This document shows positions 21,763 to 33,882 of a DNA stretch of 64,000 nucleotides, piece by piece (within the stretch, counting starts at the first letter, position 1; each line of letters starts with the position of its first letter). Below the pieces are notes generated by a model. The model did no database searches. It saw nothing but the letters and a program-made list of their open reading frames with translations, and was not told where the DNA came from. Source of the stretch: Sabethes cyaneus (lineage: Eukaryota > Arthropoda > Insecta > Diptera > Culicidae). A program made the translations under genes and the position numbers. The stretch lies in NCBI RefSeq assembly GCF_943734655.1, contig NC_071354.1, positions 72,855,338 to 72,919,337 of the forward strand, read 5' to 3'.

Positions 21763-23590
21763 CACATAGGAGTATGTAGAACAAAAACGTGGCCAAAATT
21801 ATTTCAATGGATTTTAAGTCAGTTGATGCATCAAATAGCTCAAAAAAGTTATAATTTATTAGTTTTAGATGATAAAACTAGCAAATAACAGCTTGTTTTC
21901 ACCTAGCAGTGACTTATGTGCTTTTTAGCATACATTTTCAGTATAGTATTCCCATTTATCGTTAAGCAAATACGAGAATCAAGAGAAACATGACTTAAAA
22001 ACAAAACTACATCATTGTTGTATTTGTTCAGCAGTACAATTCAAAAAATGTAGATCGTAAGTCCTAATTTTACGATTTAGAAACCGCAACAAATTTGAAT
22101 CACTCTAACTTTCATCTGAACTCGCGTTTGATGCATCGTTGCATCCCTCAAGTTACAGGTTTGGCTGACCTGGAACGAGTAGTTTAAGCGCTTCGGCTGT
22201 AAAAGACTAGGTAGTTTTTATTGAAAATTTTTGATTATATTGAATATTGTTGAGAACCATCGCATCCTTACTTGCTGATCAGTTCCGAGTCAAATCAGAA
22301 TTTAGATTTCCATCATCAGGCAAGGACAAAAAACTTCATCTAGATATTTACATAAGCGTGAAGCTGCTATTAGGGCTGCAACTTTACCTTAGCATGGGTA
22401 TCTGTTACTGAAAATTCTACTTCTGGTGAATAGCAGTTTCGTTTAGCGTTCTTCAAACCCGAATAATAAGGGTAATGTTTGTGTTTGAAGCATATATGGA
22501 TTTATACTGCTTTTTCGAAACGACGAATATAGTTTAACTATATTTAACTTAAACTTAATATTATATTTAACTTAAAGCGTGTCCTGGCGAATGCTTTTGA
22601 ACAGCATTTAACTGTACAGCTGTCAGCGCGTTTTTTAATTCTGAAGCTTTTGAGGAATTTTAAGTGATATCTTTAATGATGCTGGAAACCGTCGTGTTTC
22701 CCACAGATCTTTGACTTATTTGTGTTGCATAACTTAAGATCATAACTGGGACATTTTCTCACAGCTCCAGGCTTCGCTTGTTGCTCTCAGTAGATTCTGC
22801 AAACTTCTTACTAGGATAACCTGCATTTGATATCTCAGACCAAGTAGATGACTTGATTGTAGAACTCATCCAAGTTTTGTTTGCCTCTTTGAACCGATTC
22901 TTATGGTTATAAGAAGTCATCCATTTGCGTTTGAACTGTGTTTTAAAACCTCTCAATTGTTGTTTCAGTACATGACAGTGATTCGGAGGGCATTTAAGAG
23001 TTTCTTTACGTTTTTTTCTGTGAACAAAAGCGTCAAAAATCGTCACAACTTCAAATTCAAAAATAAATTGAGAGCGTGAGGATGCGTGAGATTTTCTTTC
23101 GCAGCATTATTCTGGAACTCCATACCTTTCTAATGAAGGTAAAATTTTAGCTTAGAGATGCTTAGAACATAAACAAAAATGCTTTTTTGTAAAAAATGCC
23201 TTAAAAAAAGAAAGCAAAAAATTGCTACTTCTAAGCCTGGTTTACGGGTTTCACCTAAATATGTATAAATAAACTTATGCTCAAATTTACTCTACATGCC
23301 CCTGTCTTGATTATCCATATTAAATTTTTACGTTGCAATTTCTAAAAAATATCAAAAACACAGCCGGAAATCAACCTTGCTGGTCGGACCACTTGCAAAA
23401 AAATCATGTTGCGATTTATAGCAAGGTTTTGACAGCTGTACAGTCTTATAAACAATCGAGATATTTTCAAAATGGCCTACATATGATGCTATAAGTATCT
23501 AACAATACAACAATGATAAATAGCGCGTGATTCATTCATATTTTGATTTTTGAATTTTGGCCAGGTTTTTGGATGATATACTCCTACGTG
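21763..23590. mobile_element. Transib-like DNA element (1.83 kb) inserted in a SINE
   Basis: Ends CACATAGGAGTAT and, in reverse complement, CACGTAGGAGTAT, with a further shared CAAAAAC(G/C)TGGCCAAAAT. The flanks repeat AGCCG (21758-21762 and 23591-23595), a 5-bp target duplication as in Transib. Removing the element rejoins a SINE seen elsewhere in the window, which confirms the boundaries. A nonamer-like ACAAAAACG (left) or CCAAAAACC (right) lies 11 bases after the CACRTAG heptamer-like end. The minus strand holds a relic transposase N-terminus (22560-23046). Confidence 0.75.
22560..23046 (-). pseudogene. Relic Transib-like transposase, N-terminal part
   Basis: An ORF from 23046 encodes a basic region, then a tryptophan-containing segment and GYPSKKFAESTESNKRSLEL. 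This resembles the G-R-P-x-K-x-F-x-E-x-S-x-x-x-K-R-R motif I associate with Transib transposase N-termini. After the stop near 22760 the same strand continues with ILSYATQISQRS and IIKDI, then SSKASELKNAL and HSPGHALS, as in full-length relatives, with stops in between. The RNase H-like catalytic core is absent. Family assignment is from memory and should be treated as likely, not certain. Confidence 0.5.
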
Positions 23591-23665
23591 AGCCGGCTGC
23601 GAAGTCTGTCGATAAAGAAGGGTAATGTCTAAAGACGGTATAAACCCATGGCTTTGCTTTGCATG
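23591..23665 (+). repeat. SINE fragment, right half
   Basis: AGCCGGCTGCG followed by GTCGATAAAGAAGGGTAATG and CTAAAGACGG matches the body of the SINE at 31.9-32.2 kb. It continues the half that ends at 21762. Confidence 0.65.
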
Positions 23666-24511
23666 TGCAACATCTTAGAGCGATATTATCCAATACATAT
23701 AAGAACTTAAAGAACTAATACAAAGATTAAACATCTTCGCAAATACTGGCCAATGGAATGTATGCGCAGTTTTCGTAGTTCTGAACAGACATTTATATTT
23801 TCCGGATCGTAAGATTCGGCTCAACTAGTATAATATAACAGCTAGTTGCGCATGTTTGCGTTTCATTGGAAATGTAGTGAAAAGATGTGCTGCTGATAAA
23901 ATGGGATCGAATTGGTAAAATCCTTCAACGTGGGGAATGACTGTTAACAGATTTTCATTGAATCAGTATTGCTTAGCTTTAGGTATTCTAAGGGTTAGTT
24001 TAGCGTTTTCTTACTGCAAGCTGTTGATGTTCGACGTTTTCTCCTTCTATGTACGCCCGGAACACGCGACTTTACAGATTTCAGCACGTCCCAACAGGTA
24101 TCGACTTTGGTGTTTTTCTACAAGATTGATCTATGTTCTCATAAAGCTTGCACGTGTCATTAGCTCAGAACAGTTATTCTAGCTCTTTACAATTCCTACC
24201 CTTCTTTTGACGCTTTTTCCTCCACAGGATCGTGGTCAACTCATTCCGCACTCGTCGGTACTTGGCCAAATGCTTTCTCGTAGCAGTGCAGTGCTTAGGT
24301 GATCTTTCCAAGCCGCCTCTTCATCGTATACTGTCATTCCCCAGCAAACAAGCCCGTTCGTACCTTCGAAGCTTCTTCACCTGCGGTAACACTGACGCCC
24401 CAGCGTATCCTGCTTCATCTTTCTTCGAGGGTCGAAACAACTAGCTCCACAGAGGCACGTAGAGTCCCATCCAGAAGGAGCATAGTTCTCGGCAGCTTGA
24501 TGGATGTCTTA
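23666..24511. other. No recognisable gene
   Basis: Several ORFs of 70-80 codons on the plus strand (23937-24182, 24232-24526) have no recognisable domain. The sequence from about 24230 is less AT-rich than its surroundings and may be an old repeat. Confidence 0.3.
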
Positions 24512-25137
24512 ACGGGTGGCAACTAAAATCTTGGAATTTTTTTCTCAAGCTGTCAGAAAAAGACAAAGATACATGAAGAAGATCTGACTTACCGAAATTA
24601 AAGATACATTATCCATTGTTGAAAAACATTAGTGTACATTTGAAAACGGTCCGTAATCGGCTGTTCGGCGAAGCTTTCGTTTGACGTCGAAACAAGAGCT
24701 TTGTACGGCCGTCATGCCAACTTTGCGAATGCATCTCTTGATTCTACCAATCAACTGTTTGCAATTCGGGGCTGTTCAGTTCTTTTTGTACACCATGCAA
24801 CGCAAAATCCCGAAGAAATTTTCGATTGGGCGCACTGAGACAGATCTTTCGGGTCGTTAGGATATAGTATAGTTGTACCGTATACTTTTTGCCGAGATTT
24901 CTGTTGCAGTCCGTAGAAGTGTAGAACGCGCTCCCGAAATGCTTCTTGTTTCGACGCCAACTGGGCAAAACTGGGCAAGCATAAACAAAACAAAAAATAT
25001 TAACAAAAAGAGGAGAGAGAGAGAGCGAGAGAGAGAGAAAGAGAGCTAACACATACATACTCTCATTTCTCTCTGAGCTCGTTTGTTGTTGAGCATAAGG
25101 GCCGCTAAAAAATTCCAAAATTTTAGTTACCACCCGT
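24512..25137. mobile_element. TA-flanked non-autonomous element, long copy (626 bp, TIR ACGGGTGRYAACTAAAAT)
   Basis: The left end ACGGGTGGCAACTAAAATCT and the right end, in reverse complement, ACGGGTGGTAACTAAAATTT lie between TA dinucleotides. The interior shares long blocks with the copy at 32288-32707, for example GTAGAAGTG, CGCTTCTTGTTTNGACGCCA-like and GAGCTCGTTTGTTGTTG. A (GA)n tract sits at 25012-25042. Probably Tc1/mariner-like. Confidence 0.75.
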
Positions 25138-25739
25138 TACCACCCAGAGTTGTCAAACAGGAACAGCTCTGACTCGGGTGACGGTGAACACCCGCTGGAA
25201 GGATTTTAGTGCCTGGGCAACTTTCTCCTAGTTTCCAGATGCTATTTGGAGTTGTTGTTTTTATCGAAGATACGATGGAACTCCATCCTGTTATCACAGT
25301 GATAGTTTCGTCGGGGTTGACTGTTCATTATTTCAACCCCTGCGACCAACTTGAGCACCATGGGGCAGTAATGAGATCACAACTTCGAGACTCCAGTTAT
25401 GACTGCATTTATCTGGAAGATGTCCAGAATTGACTGCACCCCAGATCTGGAGATACTTGTCGGACAATCCGGCACCAAAATGTTCTAGTGACCAACCTCA
25501 AGATATCTCACCAGTATCCCGTTCTGGTTTCTCCTTCGGTTATATCACCACTTTCCACTTTCGTCCGACGCCGAATCAGTTTCGCCAAGTCACCCATCCG
25601 TACGTTGCTATGAGTCCATTGATGTGCCGATCGAGACGCCTATGGTCTGGATGGAAGTTGCGCCTTACATCACATTAACGGCTACGCTCTCCTGCACTGA
25701 TTCTGAGGATTCCACTGTCGATCAACCATGACGAATCTC
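25138..25739. other. Possible 5' region of the following LINE
   Basis: Plus-strand ORFs of 74 and 82 codons overlap here without a recognisable domain. Position just upstream of an endonuclease-like LINE segment suggests LINE 5' sequence (inference). Confidence 0.3.
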
Positions 25740-28590
25740 CTATCATTTACTACTTATATTACGGTTACTATGGTGCAGACCCTACAAGCAAACCGAAAAA
25801 CATACTAGTACACGAAGCAAATAATGTAAATTGGGGCCGAAACAATCGGCATAGACCAAGGCAACGAAAAAGGACTAACGATTGGAAGCTTAGTATATGG
25901 AACTGCAAGTCTCTCAGTTTTCTGAGAAGTACCCGCATCTTTTTCGGATATACCGGTATACCGGAAGGAGTCTATGGTACGTTCGTTTAGAGATGAATAC
26001 ACCATTTACCAGAGCTGCGGCAATACACTTGAGCTAGGCACAGCTTTTATCGTGTTGGGCGACAAGCAATAGGGTGTGATTAGGCGGTAGCCAATCGACA
26101 GTCATATGTGCAAGAACGCTTTTTACGCGGATGATAAGGGCGCTTTTTACGCGCAGCTTGTATGCCTTGAGGTTGCTCTACCAGGTGAGGGAGAGCCAAA
26201 TGAAGCCCCTCTCGAGGACTGCTGCAATAGCGTTAAAGCAACCATCAACGTCGCCGCGGAAGGTGCCAATGGATTCGCCGAGAGGAGTTGACGTAACGAC
26301 TGGGTCGATAAGGAATGCCAGAGGATGTTATATGAGAAAAATGTATCACGGGCGTCGATGTTGCAGCAGAGGACCCGTCAAAACGTGGAACGATATAGAC
26401 AGAAACGAAAATACCAAACCCACTTTTTCCAAGATAGGAAGCATCACTAGGAAGTAATGGAGTGCAAGGACATGGAACAGCTGCATCGCTCTCAGGAAAC
26501 GCGTAAATTCTACAAGAAACTGAAAGTATCCTGTAAAGGCTCTGTGCCGCAAACCGAAACATGTCGAGATAAAGACGGAGGGATCTCGTCGGATGAACGG
26601 GAGGTGATCGAAAGGTGGAAGCAGCACTACAATGAGCACCTAAATGGCGCGGAAACGCAATATCAAGACGGCACAGAGAATGACTACATCAGTACGGCGG
26701 ATGATGGTGATGTACCGACCCCCACAAGAGATGAAGTGACAGAAGCTGAAGTGATTGGTTTTATGGACGGGCGATCGACAACGGACCAAATTTTTATACT
26801 GCGACAGAAACGACTTTCTCTGGAAGCTGACTGATTGAGGCCACGATGGATCACGTTCGCTGCAGTGTGAGGATTTCGGGTGCTTTATCAAGCCCGTTAA
26901 AAACACGCGGGGAACTTCGACAAGGTGATGATATTTGCTGACCCTAAAGTCTGGTAAGCTTCATCCCCGTACCAAATGTATCATGATAAAACGCTAATAA
27001 GACCGGTAGACCTCTACGTAGGGTAAGGGATCTAGTTTTCGACCCTGTGCTATTTTTCGCACCACTGCTGAAACATTCATCAAATAGATTCCTAAGAAAA
27101 AGGTAGAGAAAAGCTATTAGTTGGGATATTATCAAGGTTGTTATTTTGCTAGAAATATTGCAATAACCCACCAAAATTTGCGTCTGTACGTCCTAATAAT
27201 AAAGTTTTTTAAATTGAGACTGGAGTTCGAGTGTTTTCTTTTCGTCTAGTGAAAACAGATACGGAATCAAAATTTCCATAAATTGTGTATATTAGGAACT
27301 GAATTCATGCAATATGTTATTATGTAGGAGATATAGTAGGCATAGCTTAGAGTAGAAGTTTATATAAGGATGACAAATATTGTAAAATATATTATTAGCA
27401 TTCGAGTAGCTCACGAATAAACATAGTTTTAATCAATTAGCTACAATTATAAAAAGAAAAGGCAATATTTCTGTCAAATTTTGTTTTGTTGCAGTGCGTA
27501 TTTGTGTTTTATGATGTAATAAGAGACGTTTAAAAAAGTACGAAAATTGGAACGTGAAACTGTTTGTTTTAGATTTCGACCGGTCGAAATAGCTTGCTGT
27601 ATGCTTTCAAATCCGCTTGTTTCATTGTTCGACCCATAGTTCAAAAGCCTTGAAAGTGGAAAGCAGCCAGACCCGAAAGTAATTGTATGATTTCAGGCGT
27701 TTTCCGGGATTGCATTTCAAACATTTTCCATCTATTCATTCAAAGGAGAAGGATAATCGAAATAGTCTCCAAAAAAGTTTTACGGTTTAGTTTTTAAAAA
27801 AATAATATCAATGTTATATTACAGAAATGTTGCAGTTATTTTTTGCATTAAATTCATCAATTTAAACGACCCTCGACTTTGAAAATACATTATTTTGTAC
27901 TTGGGTCGAATATTAGAACACGCAAAGGTCGAAAACTAAAACAAAGGGTCGAAAATTAGCTCAATGGGATATTGAATTGAAACGAGAAAATGAGTGAAAT
28001 ATATACATCGTACACTTGTTTCCTTTTAAATGTTAATTGAGTATACATCCTTTTCTACTATTCTATCATATTTTCGAAAAAACAGCGCTATTTGGACGAT
28101 ATATTGCAATTTGTTAGCCATGCATTGGTTTGATAGGTCGAATTATAGTGCCCTTACCCTACACAAAACGTGGACAGTGCTTGACGGGGACTTTTAAACA
28201 CTGGCCGTTTTTGAATGTCGTGTACTAAGAACCCTCTTTAGCGGTGTATGTGAGAACGGTGTATGGAGGAGAAGGATGAACCACGAGCTGACGCAGCTCT
28301 TCGGCAAACCCAGTATCCAGAAAATTACTGAAGCAGGAAGGGTACAATGGGCGAGACATGTTGTGAAAATTCCGGACAACAATCCCACAAAAATGGGTTT
28401 CATCTCGTATCTGGTTGGTAATAGACGCAGAGGTGCGCAACGTGCGCGATGGTAAGACCATGTGGAGCATGACCTGGAAAGTGTGGGACAGTCGAGAAAA
28501 TGGAGACGGACTGCCATGGACCGCTTTAGTTGGCGGAACATGCAGGTCAAATCCTGCGGGACAATGATCCAGGATAAGTAAGTAAGTAAG
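25740..28590 (+). mobile_element. RTE-type LINE, degenerate, interrupted by a TA-flanked element
   Basis: Starts with an endonuclease-like stretch (WKLSIWNCKSLSF near 25885), then HHLPELRQ-like and APLEDCC segments. 26457-26834 encodes the linker (MEQLHRSQETRKFYKKLKVS, then ERWKQHYNEHLNG) and jumps by deletion to GFMDGRSTTDQIFILRQ. It then reaches RGELRQGD and the LIRPV motif at about 26995-27017. The 3' end resumes at 28162 with HKTWTVLD, GVCENGVWRRRMNHELTQLF and RRRGAQRARW, and ends in a TAAGTAAGTAAG tail. Several frameshifts, stops and deletions: a pseudogene. Confidence 0.8.
27021..28159. mobile_element. TA-flanked non-autonomous element (1.14 kb, TIR GGGTAAGGG)
   Basis: Ends GGGTAAGGG and CCCTTACCC, flanked by TA (27019-27020 and 28160-28161). 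It interrupts the LINE codon series exactly: the LINE frame continues across the empty site. The motif GGGTCGAAAA, or its complement, recurs at both subterminal regions (about 27037, 27580, 27863, 27904, 27930, 27948 and 28135). The interior is AT-rich without a gene. Confidence 0.78.
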
Positions 28591-28609
28591 CTACGGATAC
28601 TATACCGAC

Positions 28610-29535
28610 CTCTCTTTGCTTACTTTAGTGGCAACGGTCCGTTACCAATCCTGCACCGAACGAATTATGGTCCTCCAGTATCCTGGGCTGCCGTTCTCCA
28701 AACCACACGAACACCAGCTGAACGTGCATCGTCTTCGACAGCACACACCCACCGGGTGCGGAGTCTGCCTCGGAGTCTATGGCTTCTTCCTGGTTCTCTG
28801 CTGAAAATAGTTTTGGCTACTATTTCATCGGGCATTCTAGTCACGTGTCCAGCCCACCGCAACCTGCCACATTGCACTACCTTCACTATATCAGCATATT
28901 TGTATACTTGATACAGCTCGTGATTCATGCGTCTGCGCATTGCTCCATTTTTCATTTTGTCACCAAGTATAGATCGTAGAATTTTACGCTCAAAAACCCC
29001 AAGCACTCGTCGATCAACTTCCTTTAGCGTCCATGATTCGTGTCCGTAAATGGCCACCGGAAGGATTAGTGTGCTGTAGAGCGCCAGTTTTGTGCGAATT
29101 TGCAAATTACGGGACTACAGCTGGCTACGTTGTCCGTAGCAAGCCCGATTCGCGGCTGCAACTCGTCGATTCACTTCGCGGCTTACCTCGTTGTCACAAT
29201 ACGAGTGTACCAAGGTATATAAATTCCTCTACTATTTCATATCGTTCCCCATCTAACTCCATCTCGGCACCAACACACTTGAGCTCCGTTCCCTACCAGT
29301 AACCATGTACTTTGGCGTGTATATGTAGTTTTGGCGGTGTTAATGGTAAGTCCCAATCTCGCCGCTTCCCTTTTAAAAGACCTGAAGGCCTCTTCCACTG
29401 CTTTACGGTTAATTCCGATGATATCGACGTCATCCGCAAAACCAAGAAGCATGTGAAATTTCGTAATGATAGTTCCATTCCTTTCCACGTTTGCCCTTCG
29501 TAATGCACCTTCCAAGCAGGGATGCCACACATGAT
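28610..29535 (-). mobile_element. RTE-type LINE, 3' fragment of a second subfamily
   Basis: On the minus strand, from about 29500, it encodes ALRRANVERNGTIITK and FADDVDIIGINRKAVEEAF (the catalytic FADD), then SFKREAARLGLTINTAKTTY. After a frame change it continues with RTKLALYSTLILPVAIYGHE, ESWTLKEVDRRVLGVFERKI, RRRMNHELYQVYKYADI and GRLRWAGHVTRMPDE, and then an arginine-rich C-terminus (28665-29105). It differs from the other LINE copies enough to be a separate family. The 5' half of the element is absent. Confidence 0.82.
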
Positions 29536-29714
29536 TCTGTGTTTTTGACGTAGGACTACGTCTTTGTTTACTATACTGGGACTGGGTAGCACTTTGTGAA
29601 AACGGAAATAGAAGTGTAACGTTTGAATGAAAGATTTCAAATGCCAACAACTACTAAACTACTTAACGAAACTGAACAATTTATATGTCGTTGGATAGAT
29701 AAAATGACCAGCAA

Positions 29715-29905
29715 TTTTATGGGGGGTTAAACACCAATTTTAAGGAGGGCTTAAGAGGCAAATTTCCTCAAAACTCGAGAACTAATCAAGCAAATGGAAC
29801 CAAATTTGGCATGTAGGGGTTATTGGAGGCATGCTTTTATTTTATGATGGTTTGAGGATAAGGACTCTCATACAAATAAAACAGAAATTTTCGCATGTGA
29901 GACAT
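29715..29905. repeat. Fragment of the Helitron array unit
   Basis: Contains ACTCGAGAACTAATCAAGCA then ATGGAACCAAATTTGGCATG, and later ACTCTCATACAAATAAAACA, the same unit that is tandemly repeated at 49.2-50.7 and 56.5-56.8 kb. Confidence 0.75.
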
Positions 29906-31877
29906 ATTTTCTGCTATGAAACAAGCGGTAAGCTGTGAAAGTAAACTAGTAAAATCTTCTCGGAGTAAAAGACAGTGAATCGATGCTGCTAACTTACGTG
30001 CCTGTTGCCATTCATGTCAAAAGAGAAGGACATTCGAATGGCACGTCATTTTTACGATGAACGTGCTTTGGCTTTAATGTTATTTGTAATCAATGGGCCT
30101 TTTAAAGGCTACAAGCGAGTTAAAGTAAGATTATTGAAACATGTCAAACTACGCATAATCCTATTCAATAAAATAATCTGTGGGCTGGTCATTCATTACT
30201 ATTTCATCCTTTATGATGCACAAAAGTGATTTTTTTTTTAAATCTATATGTCTTATTGGTTGCGAGCCCCGTACTTATGAACCCCCGTCCACGTATTTTC
30301 AAAGCGACCATAGCATTCAATAAAGAATTGAATTTGAATATTTCGCTCTTGTCTTTTAAAAATTCAATTAAACAATTGCACTAACAGATGCTTATAAATA
30401 TAAATATGCCAGAAATGCAGTTTACATTAGTCCTTGATCTAATGATCTGATATAGTCCTACGTCAACCTTTCGTACAACCTTTAGGGCTGTATACCTTGT
30501 AGTTTTTATTGGAAAAACCTGGCCGTCTGTACAGCGAGGAAAAATATCTGTGCAAAAATCTTTCCAATGCGAAACAATGAGAATGAAAGAGACGGAGAGT
30601 CATTTTGCTGACTATTTCTGTCTCTTTCACTCAATGTCAATGTCTCTAGTAAAGCGAAGAAAGCGGTTCTTGATGCTACATTCTGTGTCCGGAACCAGAT
30701 ATCGTGGACCCCCGTTCGTTTGACCGTTTTTAATCTGAACACTTTTACTTAACTAAACAAGTTCATCTTCTTGTTAAGCAATTTAATTAATGAACTTCAG
30801 AACTCCACAACTCTTCTTCAAAACTCTTCACATTCTAAAATGGCTGGCTCAGAGTTAAGTTGAAAGATCATGGGAACGATATGCTACGGTGTCGGTCATT
30901 GGTGGTGTGCATAAGCCTTTCGAATCATGCTCGGGCACTGGCTTTTGCGTTCACCTGTTCGCGCAGTGGCGGCGTCGCCGCATTAAACTGGATCCGTCCG
31001 GATTATTGTTACTATCTTAGCAATGTATCATTGTCGGAGTGGCAGATTAGGCAGGCACTCGAAGGCTGTTTATCGTGCTGGCATGTTATATTTATGTAGG
31101 GGAGTTTGACCAAAGATTCACTGGCTTCACTTGGCTTGGTGTTTGGTGTCTTTCGATTGGTTCGCAGGAAATCCTGACAAAACGAGAGGCTTGGCTAGAT
31201 AATGATGACTTGGCAGTACGGGTGCCACTTTTTGTCAGTGCTCGTTCTGGTCGGTAATTTACCTGTTTGTTTATTACAGCTGAGCGCGAATGCAATCCGA
31301 ACCGGTTATATCATACGGCTTTGGAACCTTATGCATTTTTTTGTTTGTTAAAGAAATATTTTTATTCTAGGCGTTCTCCGCCAGCTACTAATTCAATTTG
31401 CAAGACTACAAGACCGATATCCTGGTGTAACGATTCAAGGAATGATGCTGAGCTGAGAACCTGAGAACCTAAGATAATGGAAGTTATATACATACTGCTT
31501 TGTATATCTATTGAGCGCCTGCTGCAATTTATGATTCTTTTTATGACTCTTAATTTGTTACGCAGCCGGTAAAACCAATTTCATTTTTAATTATTTATAC
31601 CCATAAGATTAGATTGAATAAATATAATATGTACAATCTTTCATCCTACGTTGCCTGTCTGTTACAGTTCATTGGGTAAAGTGTTATAAATTCAAGAGCC
31701 AGAAAACAAAATGTGCCAACCAGGGATGGTTCGATCACTTCGAGCAAAGTTTGATAAAGTCACCGGATGGTTTTTCAGTCGAGATTTCGGAACAATATTT
31801 TATTACGGTAACTACATCAACTATACACTTCCGAAAATAATTAGGCGTTACATTTTTAAATATCCAAGTAACAAAGG
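29906..31877. other. No recognisable gene
   Basis: Short ORFs only (for example 30005-30229 plus and 30506-30742 minus), none with a known domain. AT-rich with short runs such as GAGACGGAGAGTC / CTGTCTCTTTCAC near 30600. Confidence 0.35.
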
Positions 31878-32172
31878 GGTTCCGTAGCCGCAAGGTTACC
31901 GAACTTACTTTGTCAAACGAGTGGTCGTGGGTTCGAATCAGGCCATTCGATGTCAGATGACTTTAGCAAAGGAAAGTCATGGACGTAAACCGTCATTAGA
32001 CATTACCTTTCTTTATCGACAGACAGACGCAGCCGGCTGTTAGAGTACAGGAAAATTACGGGGCCAGTGTAAGGATCCTACTGACTCTACCTAGCAAGCA
32101 CCGCCAAGCCGAGACTCGAACATACGACGACTTGCTTGTTAGACTAGTATCGTAGCTCGAAGCTAACTGGAC
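31878..32172 (-). mobile_element. tRNA-derived SINE with two opposed tRNA-like modules
   Basis: On the minus strand from 32172 a tRNA-like head shows an A box-like TTAGCTTCGAGC and a B box-like GTTCGAGTCTC, followed by a body also seen at 41.9-42.1 kb and, split, at 21.7/23.6 kb. At the other end the plus strand from 31878 shows a second tRNA-like module: A box TAGCCGCAAGG (31885-31895) and B box GGTTCGAATC (31930-31939). The two modules face each other. No clear poly-A or short tail repeat is visible. Confidence 0.65.
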
Positions 32173-32287
32173 GGTTCGACTTTAGCATGAGTTCATTCTC
32201 AGGCCCCTCATTTACCCTTCCTCCATGCTGAATTCTATATGGCCGCGATGAAGCTACTTGACAGTGCAAACGTCACTCTTATAGTTA

Positions 32288-32707
32288 ACGGGTGACAACT
32301 AAAAATTTAGAATCCTTGTTGTTGAAAGCACGAGAAGGAGAACGAAGTCCTTCTGCGTTCGTAGTTTTGACTGGTCTTCCGATACTTTGCTTGCAAGTAG
32401 TTATTGGGGATCTTAGGATATGGTTAATAGTTGAAGCCACATTTTCGCTTTTAAAATATTGTACCGTACCTATACTTTTTGTCGAGATCTTTGTGCAATT
32501 CGTAGAAGTGCACAACGCGCTCGCGGAATGCTTCTTGTTTTGACGCCATCTTAAACAAAACTTGGCAAGCATAAACTAAATAAAAAATACTAACAGAAAG
32601 AGGAGAAACAGAGAGCTAACACATACACACTCTAATTTCGCCCTGAGCTCGTTTGTTGTTGTGCATAAGGGCCTAGAAAAAATTACAACATTTTCGTTGT
32701 CACCCGT
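32288..32707. mobile_element. TA-flanked non-autonomous element, short copy (420 bp, TIR ACGGGTGACAAC)
   Basis: The ends ACGGGTGACAAC and GTTGTCACCCGT are exact inverted repeats between TA dinucleotides (TTAA on both sides is also present). It shares its right half with the 626-bp copy at 24512 and lacks part of the left interior. Confidence 0.75.
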
Positions 32708-33705
32708 TAACTAATAACCCTGGCAGCGAGGAAACGTGTGGGTAAAGTAGAGCAAGCTTTCGAGTAAGGGTAAACCGCAATACACACAAGCATGAATAAA
32801 AAAATTTATATAAGCTTATCACTCACCCGATAGCGATTATAGAAAAAGAAATGCAGTGCAAGTTATACACCAAACATACCGGCGATATAAAAATATATCA
32901 ACGATACTGTGCAAAGCCTAAATTACTGCCACAAAGAATCGTCCAAGTCTGGATTGTTTAACCAACTGAATACGACTGGCTGTACCCAACAGCCAGGTCT
33001 TCGAACGCGGTCGAAATTTAGACAACACCAATGATTGCCGACACGATGACGCATCAAACTGTTCATACCGTTCATCGCAACGGCAGCACAGTGTATCGCT
33101 GCCGTAATGATATATTGTGGGTATTGGAATGCTGGGATAAGCGATTCTCTGTATCAGGGGCAATCAACCCCCACAGCTACTGGTCGCAGTGATGAGCCCA
33201 CACAAGAGAAAAAACAACGGCTGCTAAATTGCAAGAGTAATGACTGTTTACTGGATGGTTTGGAGTGATCAACGCAGCTTTGAGTAAACACTAAAAATGA
33301 TAATTGAACAAATGATGTTTAAGCAACTTTACCAACTTTAGGTTATTCAAATCACAACACAAATACTGTAAGATATAAAATCTTCGCTTTTCGCCTGGCA
33401 CCAAAAGTTATGTCAGTTACCGACATTATCGACTTTTTAAGGTACACACATATTCTCACTCTCTGTGCTGTAGACACAGTTGGGACAGACCATACAGTTA
33501 GTGCTTATGGATCAGAAGAGAGATCAGTCTATTAGAGATCAATATTTTATTTCATTTTAATAACCGTAATAACTTTCTGGACTGAACCGACGTCCATCAC
33601 GTTCTTCACGAACACCTTTTCCGCGTAACGCACAAATTTTATGCTTTACTAGCCTAAGAGTGCCTAATCTTGTAACGGAAATTCTGATTGTACTATATTA
33701 GGCAT
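32708..33705. other. No recognisable gene
   Basis: A minus-strand 81-codon ORF (32918-33163) without known domain. Otherwise AT-rich unique-looking sequence. Confidence 0.35.
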
Positions 33706-33852
33706 ACGGATGTTAGGCATAATGGACGTTAGGCATAAATACATTAAGCATAACGGACGATAGGCATAAAGGACGATAGGCATAATGGAGGATAGGCGCA
33801 ATGGACAATAACCATAATTGACGATAGGCATAATGGTTGATAGGCATAATAG
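33706..33852. repeat. ~16-bp minisatellite (GATAGGCATAATGGAC)n
   Basis: About nine degenerate copies of a 15-17 base unit with the core TAGGCATAATGGA. Confidence 0.8.
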
Positions 33853-33882
33853 ACCTTAGACAACCCGATCAGACAAACATAA

